The notes: generated from the letters alone by a model not told the origin. 64,000 nt of DNA from Amorphophallus konjac (GCA_022559845.1 CM040118.1:442120053-442184052), one strand, 5' to 3'. Shown: positions 1-11,076, numbered from the stretch's first letter. Translations and numbers: made by a program.

Positions 1-2159
1 TTGGGCCCAATTCATTGGGCTTGGCCCAAGGGCTCTCCCCTACCGTCTCGGTAATTTGTGATTGAGTCAATTGTCAGGGACTTTTGTAGAAATGTGGGTT
101 TCCTATATATAGGACCCCATTCCCCCCCCATTTCAACTTAATGAATCAATCAATGAAAATTGCCATTTTGTGAGTTCTATCTTTATTTTTATGGTGGAGT
201 GAATCCATTAGTGAGGTGAGAAGCCTTAAGGAGAGAATCCCACCCATCCCTCTCTTAATCTCTCTCTTTCACTCCCTTTTCTCTCTCCTCCCTTCCCAAC
301 CACCACTCTCCCACCTACCCCCATTAAAGGCCACTCCCCTTCCCCGCACATTCCATTACTTCACCCCTAGTCCCAAGAGAGCTTCCACCAATCCTAGCTC
401 CACCTCCCAACCCCCAACTACCCCACCCACTTCCCCAAGCACCCTTCCTACTACCCAAAGCAGCCCTCCACCTTCCCAAGGCACCCTTCCCATCCCCAAG
501 ACCACCATTGATCACCCCACATTAAAGGAAATTCAAACTCTCATGCCCTCCACCCACTTGTGCCCCCCCCACCTTCCTCCTTCTCCCTCCAAGCCCAAAT
601 TCGTAGCTCCTCCTCCCACCACCTATTAGACCCCCTTCCAGACCCTATTCTTCCCCTCCCACACCTTGGAACACCCCCTCCTAGACCCCCTCACAGCCAG
701 GGTCCTCCCCACACTCATCCACCTACATTTCCCCTCCCATATACCCCATTTCCCCCCACCATCTTCAACCTCCAGTTTTCAATTCGCTGGCAGTAGAAGA
801 GTAGCAGTTTGCAGAGGCGACCCCAACCACATTCTAGAGAATCTGAAGGCCCAAGAGGTATCCACGGAAGCATTTACCTATCTTCTTCGTAACAGCGGTG
901 GTCTCGTCCCCTTCCGAGCTCAGAGCTGACCGGGAGATCCGTTCTCCCACAACTGCGCAGAGCTGCCCCTGCTGAGCACCTAAGCCGTAGTAGAAGCTCT
1001 GCCACGATGAACCTTGGAAGATTCAGGCCACAAGTTCTTCTGTAAAGTTGTTTTTATTCCTGTCTACTTTCAGAATCAAGAAGCAGAACTTTGATCGACG
1101 TCCATGGGCCAGAGTTATCATTTTTCTCCCTCGGGTACGCGGTTCTGCTTCCCACAGCCTGCACCGACCTGTCATCAGTGTTCAGAATCCCCTGGTCTTC
1201 TCCGACATCGTTTGGCTTCCCCGTTAGTTTTGCTGCGAAGAGGACTCATCCAAAATTCCAAAAACTTTGGCGGTGCTTGATTCTGAGTTCAGGAGCTGAC
1301 GGGGCATCCTCTGCAACCTTCTATTGGCCCCCAGAAGCTGTCAGTCCAAGAATCTGCCTCCCTGCTCGGGCCTCCACCCAGACCAGCGTCGGCGCCAGAA
1401 GAAATCAAAAAAATTTGGAGGACTTCCCTGGCCTCCTACGAAGATTTTCCACAGTTTTTTCATCTCCAACAAAATTCGGCATCAGTCGTAGCAACCATTT
1501 CTTCGATCATCTATCAGCACCCACAGAATGTGGACAGAACCGGCGACCTCCCATCTTCGGTGTTCCTCTCTCAAGTTCCCCTCCACGCTTGGCCGGCTGA
1601 AGGCCCCTCCCTGTGTGGAGGTAGTTTTGGTTGTAATATCCATTAACCCCCATCCCAAGGTCCCCCTCCTGCGAGAGGAGTAGTGTTGTAATTTGATTGG
1701 GCAGGTCAAGCTACACCGCCGCGGCGTGTGGGGATCCACTCGCCTCCCCGCTCGCCCTCGTCTCCGAACGGGACCGGTTTCTTCAAACCGGTCGAGTAAG
1801 TGCTCCAAATCCTTGCTCTTATTTGTACTTATTCTTTCAATATTAGTTCATAAACTCCGCTGGCCGTGAATGAGAGCCTGATCCTTAAGCTCCTTTGCTA
1901 TAAGTGATCACCGTGGGAAAAGAGTGGAACCCGTGCCCTCGGCACGACGTCGGCTCCCTTGAATTGGGCTGCCACTACCCTTGGGAATCAACTTAGGCCT
2001 TGCTGGCCCTCTACCAGCAAGGGCCCAGCCCATACAACCTCCACTTGGCATTGCCAAGTTACCCCGGGTCTTGGTGAGCATCGGGTGAGCGGTTGCCGAC
2101 ATCGGTCCGTTTGATTGCGATTGTGCTTGCTTGCTTATGTCCTAGGTTGTGTCACATCA
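1..2159 (+). repeat. Retro1 5' LTR (partial)
   Basis: Direct repeat partner of 5101-7119; both copies end in gtgtcacatca. A TATA box lies at 103-112. The stretch 250-780 is strongly C/T-rich, and the proline-rich frames read from it are composition artefacts that are not conserved in frame in the other LTR. I see no gene here. The terminal CA could be at 2156 or 2159, because the two LTRs stay identical to 2159. Confidence 0.85.
103..112 (+). promoter_or_regulatory. LTR TATA box (Retro1, left)
   Basis: The sequence ctatatatag is conserved exactly in the right LTR at 5203-5212, about 100 bp into the visible LTR. It is a likely core promoter for the element transcript. Confidence 0.6.
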
Positions 2160-2161
2160 AT

Positions 2162-2173
2162 TGGTATCAGAGC
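2162..2173 (+). other. Primer-binding site, initiator-Met tRNA type
   Basis: TGGTATCAGAGC starts 2 bases after the LTR end. This is the standard complement of the plant initiator methionine tRNA 3' end used by many plant LTR retrotransposons. Confidence 0.85.
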
Positions 2174-2267
2174 AAGTCATTGACTTGTCTCTATCAAGTC
2201 AAGTCCTAGGGCACGTTTGCATTGTAGTCTTCATCAGTCCGACCCTTGCATTTATCCCCCGATCATC

Positions 2268-4976
2268 ATGGCCACCTCCTACTTAGCCTACTCACCACCC
2301 ATGGACTTCATCCTAGATAGGGATATTACCTTTGACGAATCACATTCTAGTGACTATTTTAGGTGGGAGGCTACCATAGAAAAGTACTTCGAAAAGACTT
2401 GGGTATATGGACCGGCGAGAGTCCGAAAGGCCAAGGGACGACTTCGGGGTCAAGCCAAGAGTAAGTGGGAACACATAGAGGGCTTAAGGAGGGTTGGAAG
2501 CCAAGAACCTATTCACTCATGGGAAGAGATGAACCTAGAACTTAGAAAGATCTACACCCCCAAACATTCCCACCCCTCCTACTCAAGCACCCTTAACCCG
2601 AGGAGCACTACCACTCCTCCATCCTCACCCGGACAACTTGAGACCGCCCTTTGGTCTCCACCCCCACCACTCCCAACAAATCACCTATCAACTACACTTC
2701 GCGACCAAGTCCTCTCTCTTAAGATCCAAATAAACCAAGCAACCACCTCTCCACTAAATCCCATGAGGATCCCCACATCCCAACCAAAACCTCCTTCAAA
2801 AAATCTCACTATCCAAACCCAATTGGCCCCCACCTCCACCCCCCCACAACTGGCCGATCCTAAGGGGAAGAGACCCCTAACTAACCAAGTTTCCCCAATA
2901 AGGACCACACCTACCCCTCCATTTTTCCCTATAAGGGACACTCCCCCCAAGACCGACCAACCCAAGCCACCCCAACCAACCCATCTCCCACTCCCTCCCC
3001 CAAAACTCCCATGTCCTAGTCCCCCACTACTTCCCCTCCCTATCCCAAACCAAGTTTCCCTCTACCTTCCACCCCGGGTGCGCCATACACCAACCCTCAT
3101 CACCATACCACCAAAAGACCCTCTCACCACCTTAGAGAAAGAACCCATACCCGATTCAATAGTGGTGAACACCCCAAACCCACTCCCTACCATGGAGGAA
3201 ACCCATGACCAAGAAGAAGAAGAAGCATCACATGGTGACCTTCACCTTACACCACCCTCTCTAATTAGGGCCAAACTCATCTTAGAGGAACCCCTTATTA
3301 GTTGGCTAAAGAAGAGCCCAATAAGAGAGATCACGGCCCACGATTGCCTTCCCATAAAGGAAAACCTTCCCATAGTGCACATCTCCTCCTATCATACCAT
3401 AATCCAAACATCATACCAAGTGAAAACCTTAGAGGACCTTCTCAAGGGCTTAGCTTGGCAATATGAGTTGACCGACTTGTTGACCCCCATGGCCCACCAA
3501 TCTAGGAGCCTTGACTTCCTACACCTTTGTGTCGGGTCTATCACCTCAGTTTGCACCATTGGATGCTACACTAGTGACCTCCTTCTATTCCTCCCCATAC
3601 CCGAGGAGCCCGACCTTCTTCTCAATTTGGAGCTTCTTATATCGGGTGGAAAGTCAAGCCCTTCCCTCATGGTCGACCCACTCACAAAGAACTTCGGCCC
3701 AATTATCTCATTAGAGAAGGATGACCCACCACCACTTGAGGATCTTGAGGACATAGGGCCCCTCCCCCTCGATAACCCTTTTTATGATCCCTTTGATCCC
3801 TTCCAATGGGGGTCAAAGAACCCATGGGGCCCAACCACCTTATCCACCACCCACCTTTCCCTATCCCAACCCACCATGTTTGATCCAATCCACCCCATCC
3901 TAGACCCGGGTTACACCTTGGGAGCCATGACATTGGGCCACATATCCCCAGGTAATAAGGTTGTGCCCCACCCCATGATGACCACCTTTTTAGATCCATT
4001 CGATCCTTTCCAATGGGAGTTCAAAGGTTGTCCCACACCTATACACATGGAAGTCACCTTTGGGAAAAGCATGCATGTGTCTAGGCTTACCATACCCCTT
4101 GGCATGAACAGTATGTTGGGTCCACCTTCATTCATCATGGGTCTTAAGCATGTCAAAGGCATCTACGGATGTCCGGGTCCCCCAATATTTATCACCAATT
4201 TGCATGATAGGGCCACCTACGGGTGCCCCGGCCCACCTAGGCTAACCAAAGTCTACACTGCATCATTACACGATAGGTCTATTTTTGGTTGCCCAGGTCC
4301 ACCCATCACCCCTAGAATGTCTGCATTCACAACATTGCATAAAGAGATCCGCAAGCACATTAGCAAGAAGAATGTGACTTATAAGAGGCGAGCCGACTCT
4401 CATCGACGTCACCAAGAATTCCATGAGGGTGACTTTGTGATGGTAAGGACGGAGAGGCTCTCCCAGGGAGCCATCTCTAAATTGAGGTCACGTGGGGCTG
4501 GTCCCTTCCAGGTTCTGAGACGGATTGGTGCAAATACCTATGAGTTAGATCTCCCCGAGGAATATGGGGTAAGTCCCACATTCAGTGTCGCCGACCTAGT
4601 GCCATACAAGGGACCCACAGTGGTACCTAGTGAGGATATTGAGCCTATTCCCTCTGTTGAGAGTGCACCCACCCGTGAGGAGAGTCCACTAGCCAAGAGA
4701 GCCCAGCGTGAGCGCATTGAACGAATATTGGATGAACATGTCACTACCACCAGGAGCAAGGTATACGAGCGCTATCTCGGCAGGTGGATGGATCGGTCTC
4801 GTTCGGAAGACTTGAGGGCAGTACCACTTCTACACCCTCCAAGGAGGGAAGGACACTTACTCGATGGAGTCGAGTTCTCCGCACCCCGGGAGTATGATGG
4901 GGACATCACCTCCCATGCCCACGTTCACAGCTCGTCTCCTCGCCCCGGTTGCATCCGGCATGGTCTAGTCATTTAA
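2268..4976 (+). CDS. Retro1 polyprotein: gag-like region fused to integrase C-terminal (GPF/Y) module
   Basis: This is an uninterrupted frame of 902 codons. I chose ATG 2268 (context ATCATGG) over non-ATG codons upstream. Residues about 20-110 look like a Ty3/gypsy gag: a DYFRWEATIEKYF segment, basic AKGRLRGQAKSKW, then SWEEMNLELRKIY. Residues about 120-300 are a Pro/Thr/Ser linker, then an acidic EEEEE patch. Residues about 330-690 match nothing I know and contain DPFDPFQW twice and GCPGPP three times. Residues about 700-790 resemble the end of a chromovirus integrase, with EGDFVMVR, GPFQVLRRIGANTYELDLP and FSVADLVPY. A weak chromodomain-like tail follows (VYERYLGRWMDRSRSED). All enzymatic domains are absent. 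Inferred role: a structural protein that also carries a chromatin- or DNA-binding tail, packaged with enzymes supplied in trans. Confidence 0.8.
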   Translation: MATSYLAYSPPMDFILDRDITFDESHSSDYFRWEATIEKYFEKTWVYGPARVRKAKGRLRGQAKSKWEHIEGLRRVGSQEPIHSWEEMNLELRKIYTPKHSHPSYSSTLNPRSTTTPPSSPGQLETALWSPPPPLPTNHLSTTLRDQVLSLKIQINQATTSPLNPMRIPTSQPKPPSKNLTIQTQLAPTSTPPQLADPKGKRPLTNQVSPIRTTPTPPFFPIRDTPPKTDQPKPPQPTHLPLPPPKLPCPSPPLLPLPIPNQVSLYLPPRVRHTPTLITIPPKDPLTTLEKEPIPDSIVVNTPNPLPTMEETHDQEEEEASHGDLHLTPPSLIRAKLILEEPLISWLKKSPIREITAHDCLPIKENLPIVHISSYHTIIQTSYQVKTLEDLLKGLAWQYELTDLLTPMAHQSRSLDFLHLCVGSITSVCTIGCYTSDLLLFLPIPEEPDLLLNLELLISGGKSSPSLMVDPLTKNFGPIISLEKDDPPPLEDLEDIGPLPLDNPFYDPFDPFQWGSKNPWGPTTLSTTHLSLSQPTMFDPIHPILDPGYTLGAMTLGHISPGNKVVPHPMMTTFLDPFDPFQWEFKGCPTPIHMEVTFGKSMHVSRLTIPLGMNSMLGPPSFIMGLKHVKGIYGCPGPPIFITNLHDRATYGCPGPPRLTKVYTASLHDRSIFGCPGPPITPRMSAFTTLHKEIRKHISKKNVTYKRRADSHRRHQEFHEGDFVMVRTERLSQGAISKLRSRGAGPFQVLRRIGANTYELDLPEEYGVSPTFSVADLVPYKGPTVVPSEDIEPIPSVESAPTREESPLAKRAQRERIERILDEHVTTTRSKVYERYLGRWMDRSRSEDLRAVPLLHPPRREGHLLDGVEFSAPREYDGDITSHAHVHSSSPRPGCIRHGLVI

Positions 4977-5100
4977 TTTTGAGTCCTATGTAATTTTTAT
5001 TTGAGTCATTTGATGTATTTTCCCTTTTATTTGAGTCATGTTCCTAGGTCTTGTGTTCATTTCCCTAAGTTTGAGTGCCATTAGGTTGTCTAGTTAGCTA

Positions 5101-7119
5101 TTGGGCACAATTCATTGGGCTTGGCCCAAGGGCTCTCCCCTACCCCCTCAGTTATTTGTCATTGAGTCAATTGTCAGGGACTTTTGTAGAAATGTGGGTT
5201 TCCTATATATAGGACCCCATTCCCCCCCATTTCAACTTAATGAATCAATCAATGAAAATTACCATTTTGTGAGTTCTATCTTTATTTTTATGGTGGAGTG
5301 AATCCATTAGTGAGGTGAGAAGCCTTAGGGAGAGAATCCCACCCATCCCTCTCTTAATCTCTCTCTTTCACTCCCCTTTCTCTCTCCTCCACACCCAATT
5401 TTGAAAATTTTCTCTCTCCTCCCTTCCCAACCACCACTCTCCCACCTACCCCCATTAAAGGCCACTCCCCTTCCCCACACATCCCATTACTCCACCCCCT
5501 AGTCCCAAGGGAGCATCCCCAATCACTAAGCCACCCTCCAACCACCTCATCCCTTTCCCAAGCACCCTTCCCTCTCCCCCATGCAACCCTCCACCTCCCA
5601 AGACCATTTGAATTTGAATATCCCCTTCCCTCCATAGCCCAAATTCGCCCAACTCCTTTCCCCGTTGAGTAGGCCACCCCCATCCCCTTCCCTCCACTCC
5701 ACTCTACCAAGAGCAGCCACCCCATCACCCTTCCTCCACCTTGGCTGAGAGTCTGCAGAGAACCAGGGGAGTACAGCAGCGACCCCGTCTTCCCCCTGGC
5801 ATCCCTGGAGGTCCAAGAGCTATCGTCGGAAGAGTCTGTCTGTCTTCTTCGCAACGGAAGTGGTTTCGTCGTCGTCCGAGCACTGTGCTGCCCGGGAGAG
5901 CCGTTCTCCCTCGACTGCGGGAAGTTCTCCTGATAGAGCACCTGAACGTGATTGGAAGCTCTGCCATGACAAATCCAGTGTGAATCAAGACAAGAGCCCT
6001 TCTGCAAAGTTTTTCCTCCTTCTGTCTACTTTCAGAATCAAGAAGCAAAACTCCGTTCGGCATCCTGTAGCAGGAGTTATCAATTTTCTCCCTCAGCCAT
6101 GCGGTTCTGCTTCCCACAGTCTGCACCGACCTATTGTCATTGTTCAGAGTCCCCTGGTCTTCTCCGACATCATTTGGCTTCCTCGTTAGTTTTTCTGCGA
6201 AGAGGACTTGTCCACGGTTCCAACGACTCTGACGGTGCTTGATTCTGAGTTTGGAAGCTGTCGGGGCAACCTCTGTAACCTGCTATTGGAAACCAGGAGC
6301 TGCCAGTCCGAGACTCTGCCTCCCTGTTCGGGCCTCCAGCCAGACCAGCATCGATGACAGAAGAAATTAATAAAATTTGGACGACTTCCCCGGCCTACTA
6401 CGAAGATTTTCCACATGGTTTCGTCCCCAACAAAATTCGGTAGCAGTTGTAGCAGTCAATTCATCAGTCTCCTATCATCACCCATAGAACTGCGCAGAAT
6501 CAGTAACCTCCTATCTTCGGTGTTCCCTTCTCAAATTCCCCTCCCCGCTTGGCCGGCTGAAGGCTCCTCCCTGTGTGGAGGTAGTGTTTGGATGTAACTA
6601 TCATCTTCCCTTCCCCACGATCCCCCCCTTGCATGGGGTGTAGTGTTGTAATAGCTTAAACAGGTCAAGCTACCCCGGCGCGGCGTGTGGGGAACCCACG
6701 CTTCCCCGCTCGCCCTCGTCTCCGAGCGGGACCGGTTTCTTCAAACCGGTCGAGTGAGTGCTCCAAAACTTTGCTCTAATTCATGCTTGTTCTTTCAATA
6801 TTAGTTCATAAACTCCGCTGGCCGTGACGAGAGCCCGATCCTTAAACTCATTTGCTATAAGTGATCATCATGGGAAGAGAGTGGAACCCGTGCCCTTTGG
6901 CACTTCGTCAGACCTTTGATTTGGGCAGCCATACCCTTTGGGAATCAAACCTTGGCCTTGCTGGCCCTCTACCAGCAAGGGCCCAGCCCACACAATCTCC
7001 CCTTGGCATTGCCAAGTTACCCCGGGTCTTGGTGAGCATCGGGTGAGCGGTTGCCATTATCGGTCCGTTTTGAATGCTTAATTGTGCTTGCTTGTTGAGT
7101 CCTAGGTTGTGTCACATCA
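5101..7119 (+). repeat. Retro1 3' LTR
   Basis: Direct repeat of 1-2159, with TATA copy at 5203-5212 and the same gtgtcacatca end. A small local duplication around 5385-5425 (ctctctcctcc repeated) is absent from the left copy. The true start is somewhere in 4977-5101 and cannot be fixed, because the left LTR is cut by the window edge and no clear polypurine tract is visible. No genes are supported inside. Confidence 0.82.
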
Positions 7120-8786
7120 GATCTTTCCCCTTCTTTTTATGTGTTCTGTCGAACACCTCGAGGAACGACGGAGGTCGATTAAGCTCCACAGCCTGTTATA
7201 CAATTCATAGTAAAAAAATGTCAAATATATTAATAAATTGTAAGAAGATAAATTGAAACATTACTTACCATTTTTTATTTATGAGCCGCGTAAGACATGG
7301 ACCCACTCGTATGCACATTTGCGCCTGGTTTTGACGCCCTGTTTGCTTTGGCTTTTTCAGACTTTTCTATCCACTTGGGGTCGGCAAAATGGTCACAAGA
7401 TATCTCACAATCCTCTTGCCTCATCCATATAGGGCGGTGCGCCTTCCACAGACATCGGTCTTCACTCCCACCACTCAATTTTTTAGTGTGTGCTCGGGCC
7501 TCATGTATTTTCCTCTTGTAACTTGACTGCATAGTAGACTCCCAGGCACGACGACATCTCGCCGCGTCATGTCCACACGTGAATTGAAAAGACCGCTGTA
7601 AATCAATTAAGTTTCACACTTAGTATACTGTTGTGAATTGAGTTTGAAAAATACTTGAATTAAATGACGTAATTACTTACTAAGAACATGTTGTACAATG
7701 AATCGCGGACGGCCATCGGAAATTCTCTGAAAGTGGATGTTGACCCGGGCACATGTGCCAACATGAGTTCGGTGGAATGATGGACAGCTGTGTGGGGTTC
7801 AAATTTCTTACTGCAATTGCAAATGTCAAAATATTCATATTAGACAGTTGAAGCCTAATTAAATAATGAATGTAATATAACCTTATAGATTTATCCGGAG
7901 ATCCAACACGGGTGACGTCCATCATGGGCCGTGCCTCCCTCGTGATGACTGCCGGCATCGTCAAGTGGCTGAGTGGTGGGGGTGTGCCCTGTACAAGTGG
8001 GAGGTGGTGGGACGCCACTGAGACCTATAAGAATAGATTTTCACAAGTAAAAGAAATATTGAGAACTTTAAATTAAAATATGCATACCTGCAGCGGGAGG
8101 TGGTAGAGGTGGCGTCTGCACAACAGGTGGGACGCCACTGAGACCTGCAAGAATTAATTTTCATAAGTAAAAAAAATATTGGGAACTTTAAATAAAAATA
8201 TGCATACCTGCAGCGGGAGTGGTAGAGGTGGCGTCTGCACAACAGGTGGGACGCCACTGAGACCTGCAAGAATTAATTTTCATAAGTAAAACAAATATTG
8301 CGAACTTTAAATTAAAATATACATACCTGCAGCGGGAGGTGGTGGGAGTGGCCTCTGCACAATAGGTGGGACGCCACTGAGACCTTCAAGAATTAATTTT
8401 CATAAGTAAAATAAATAATGGGAACTTTAAATTAAAATATACATGCCTGCAAGGGGAGGTGGTGGGAGTGGCGTCTGCACAACAGGTGGGATGCCACTGA
8501 GACCTGCAAGAATTAATTTTCATAAGTAAAATAAATAATTGGAACTTTAAATTAAAATATACATACCTACAGCGGGTGGTGGTGGGAGTGGCGTCTACAC
8601 AATAGGCAACGAGCCGACACTTGAACCTAAAAAAAGTCATTTAAGCTAGTAAATGATGTAAACATTTATATAGCTAACTTTTTTAATAGATATACTTGTG
8701 CCCAAAGAAGACGCCAAACATGAGGGAGTAGAGCCCTTGTCACTGCCCTGTCTCCTCCCACTCCCAGTACGACCTCCTCGGACCAT
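7120..8786 (-). pseudogene. CACTA second gene (Transposase_24 / Ptta-like) with tandem proline-rich exons, truncated
   Basis: The start codon is at 8786-8784 (peptide MVRGGRTGSGRRQ). Exons by splice signals: 8786-8696, 8626-8567, 8503-8447, 8383-8327, 8263-8208, 8144-8088, 8024-7882, about 7809-7681, 7595-7269 and 7192-7120. Exon 1 (91 nt) sets phase 1, in which the repeated 57-nt exons read GLSGVPPVVQTPPLPPPAA. Exon 9 has the family pattern CRRAWESTMQSSYKRK, WIEKSEKAKANR, and HTSGSMSYAAHK. Exon 10 has PPSFLEVFDRTHKKKGKD and is cut there by Retro1. Damage: a TAG in exon 2 (8597-8595) where sister exons have CAG, a 56-nt exon 5, and an in-frame stop before the exon 9 donor. Inferred role: accessory DNA-binding factor of the transposon. 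Confidence 0.75.
8025..8626 (-). repeat. Tandem exon-intron array, about 120-bp units
   Basis: The word gacgccactg or its close variants recurs at 8011, 8131, 8250, 8370 and 8490. Each unit has one short exon (57, 56, 57, 57 nt, plus a 60-nt first exon) and an intron of exactly 63 bp. The acceptor is TTCTTGCAG or a close variant, and the donor is GTATG, except one GC donor next to 8447. The 57-nt length keeps frame on duplication. Confidence 0.85.
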
Positions 8787-8928
8787 TTCTTTATTACTAA
8801 CAAAACAATTAATGCATATTAATCCTAAATTGCATAAGGATAGATTCTCTGTTATTAAAAATTATGCAAAAAGGTAAGGATATCTCACTAAATTATCAAA
8901 ACGTGCCTCCCTCATGTTGATGATATAT

Positions 8929-11076
8929 CTAACTCATCACATCTTCGTCATCCATAGTACCCTCATCAGATTCAAACTCCTCCTCTTCATCTGATTCTTC
9001 CTCCCCTCTAACATCAACATTTAGCTCCATCGGATCGACTTCTTCCACTTCATCTCACGTACGTAATGACAGTGGCTCATCAGATTCATCCAAATTAAAC
9101 CTCGAGGAACCGACAACGCCAACTTCGTCTGATTGATAATATTCAGCACTAGCAACGTCTGAGACATCTTCACTTGTGGGAAAGAGTTTTGAATTAACCC
9201 TGCAAACTGCCCACCAATTTATATGCTTGGATGATAGATAGCTTGAATAATACACTTGCTGGGCTTGTGCAGCTAAAATGAACGGTTCATAGGTCTTAAG
9301 TTTAGACCTATGTTTGACATCGACAATCTCATAATTATCGGGACGTCGAACAGAACTAGGATCAAACCATTGTCTTGTCCCAAATACTGAAGTTCTAAGA
9401 CTTCTTCAAGAATACCATAGTAGTCCAATTCAAGTTCATTGTATAAACTTCCCTTAACAGATACGCCGCTGTTCATCGTATACTTACCTCGTCCATAATC
9501 CATTGTATGAAATCTGTATCCATTCACAATATATCCTGGATAGGCACGTGCAACGTTCGAGGGGCCATAACTTATCTGTTGTACTCTTTGATCAGTAATG
9601 AGATCTTGTTCAAACTATATTCAAATTAGAGTAGTTAAAATAATAACAATTACCTCATCATACATAAATACAAACATATATATTCAACGATGACACTAAC
9701 TCGATTTCTCAGCCATTTGGTAAAAAACTTCTCACGTTCTTTTTCAATCTCCACGTCCTGGATATTTGGACATTGTTCAGCTAATTCTGAATCAAATTGC
9801 CTGCAATATAAATACACTACTACTTTAAATGAACTGCAGAAGAAGGATGAACAACTTATGGACTTACTGGAAATGTGAGTTAAGAACTTACTCAACATAA
9901 GGTTCAATCTCGAGGTAATTCAGAAGAATATATATCTCAGCGGCGTGCAACTCTCTATCTTCGAGCGTGCGAGTCAAGCAACGTCCAAACGCACGTCCAG
10001 GATGTTTAAATATAGAGAGAAGATCGGACGATTCATCCACTCCCCCATCATCATTACGTGGAGGTCGAGTACGACGAGTTTGAATCTCTGGCTCAAAGTA
10101 CATAAAACAGAAGTTCAAAATTTCTTCAAGAATATATGCCTCAGTAATCAAACCCTCCACCTGTGCCTTGTTGCGAACTTTCATTTTTAATTCATGCATG
10201 CACCTACAACAACAAGTCAGATGGCAACGATATGTACTGGCCATAGACAACATGTAACTTAACAAAAATTCTCAAATACCTCTCAAATGGATACATCCAT
10301 CAGAATTGTACTGGCCCTCCGACGATAGCCTCGTATGGCAAATGAAAAACCAGGTGCTCCATCGAATCAAAGAATGCCGGAGGAAATATCTTCTCTAGCT
10401 TGCAAACGGTTGTAACCACTTTTTCTTCGATAGTTTGTACATCCCGAAGTCTGAGTTCTGATGCACATAAAATCTTAAAAAATTGACTCATCACAGCTAG
10501 TGCTCCCCATATCGGCTTTGGTAACAAATCATGAAATGCAATGGGCAGTAGCCTCTCCATGAAGACATGATAGTCGTGACTTTTCATACCATATATTTTC
10601 CCCTCATTAACATTCACACAACGAGCTATGTTGGATGCATATCCATCTGGAAATCTCAACTGTTTCAACCACTGGCACACTTCCTTGATCTGTGTATCAT
10701 GAAGCACGTAAGTTGATTTAGGCTACACAATTTTTCCATTTACGTTCTGTAGTTCCAGTTCTGGACGTTTACAAAGCATCTTTAAGTCCATACGCGCTTT
10801 GGCGTTGTCCTTTGTTTTCCCTTTAACATTCATGATCGTATTAAACACATTATCAAAAAAATTCTTCTCGATATGAATGACATCCAGATTGTGTCGTACA
10901 AGAACAGTTGACCAATAAGGTAATTCCCAAAAAATACTTTTCTTGTTCCAGTTGTGATCCTTTCCAAAACTAGGGAGTTGTCGTGTGCTACCAGACAATC
11001 GTACTACATCTGGTAAATTGTGCACCCGTGTCGCCATATGTAGACCCGACACCCGTTGCAAGTCAGCTTCATGCAT
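8929..11076 (-). pseudogene. CACTA transposase TNP2 (tnp2 C-terminal part, DUF4218, DUF4216), broken
   Basis: From 11076 downward the minus strand carries tnp2 hallmarks (HNWNKKSIFWELPYW, RHNLDVIHIEKNFFDN, KGKTKDNAKARMDL). It then has DUF4218 (HDYHVFMERLLPIAF, FPPAFFDSMEHLVFHLPYE, GGPVQF-stop-WMYPFER), the linker HELKMKVRNKAQVEG and LSIFKHPGRAFGR, a KWLRNRV segment near 9700, and DUF4216 (NGYRFHTMDYG, YYGILEEVLEL) at 9530-9270. An acidic Asp/Glu tail ends at a TAG at 8931-8929. This enzyme family cuts and joins CACTA ends through a DDE-type domain. Defects: the N-terminal half is missing, TGA at 10302-10300 interrupts a conserved Arg position, and TAG lies near 10727. Several introns are visible, for example 10289 to 10205. 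Confidence 0.85.

Larger units (their letters stand above)
1..7119 (+). mobile_element. Retro1: non-autonomous Ty3/gypsy-type LTR retrotransposon (5' end outside window)
   Basis: Two direct copies of a roughly 2-kb sequence (from base 1 and from about 5101) flank a 2.9-kb interior, so the copies are LTRs. An initiator-Met type primer site follows the left copy at 2162-2173. The interior holds one open frame (2268-4976) with gag-like and integrase-C-terminal segments, and no protease, reverse transcriptase, RNase H or integrase catalytic core, so the element cannot replicate alone. Its right end at 7119 abuts an exon of the CACTA element, so Retro1 inserted into that transposon. The left end is not in the window, so the target duplication cannot be checked. 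In the first 240 aligned LTR bases I count 8 substitutions and 1 indel. Confidence 0.88.

Noticed and set aside
216..929. Proline/serine-rich frames in the Retro1 5' LTR
   Set aside because: They arise from a C/T-rich LTR stretch, are not kept in frame in the partner LTR, and show no domain.
2162..2173. tRNA gene fragments at TGGTATCAGAGC sites (also 32099, 39072, 50427)
   Set aside because: They are 12-13-bp primer-binding sites beside LTR ends, without a tRNA cloverleaf.
8025..8626. CRISPR-like array of 120-bp units
   Set aside because: The units are near-identical throughout, with no unique spacers, and they contain splice sites and a coding frame in a CACTA gene.
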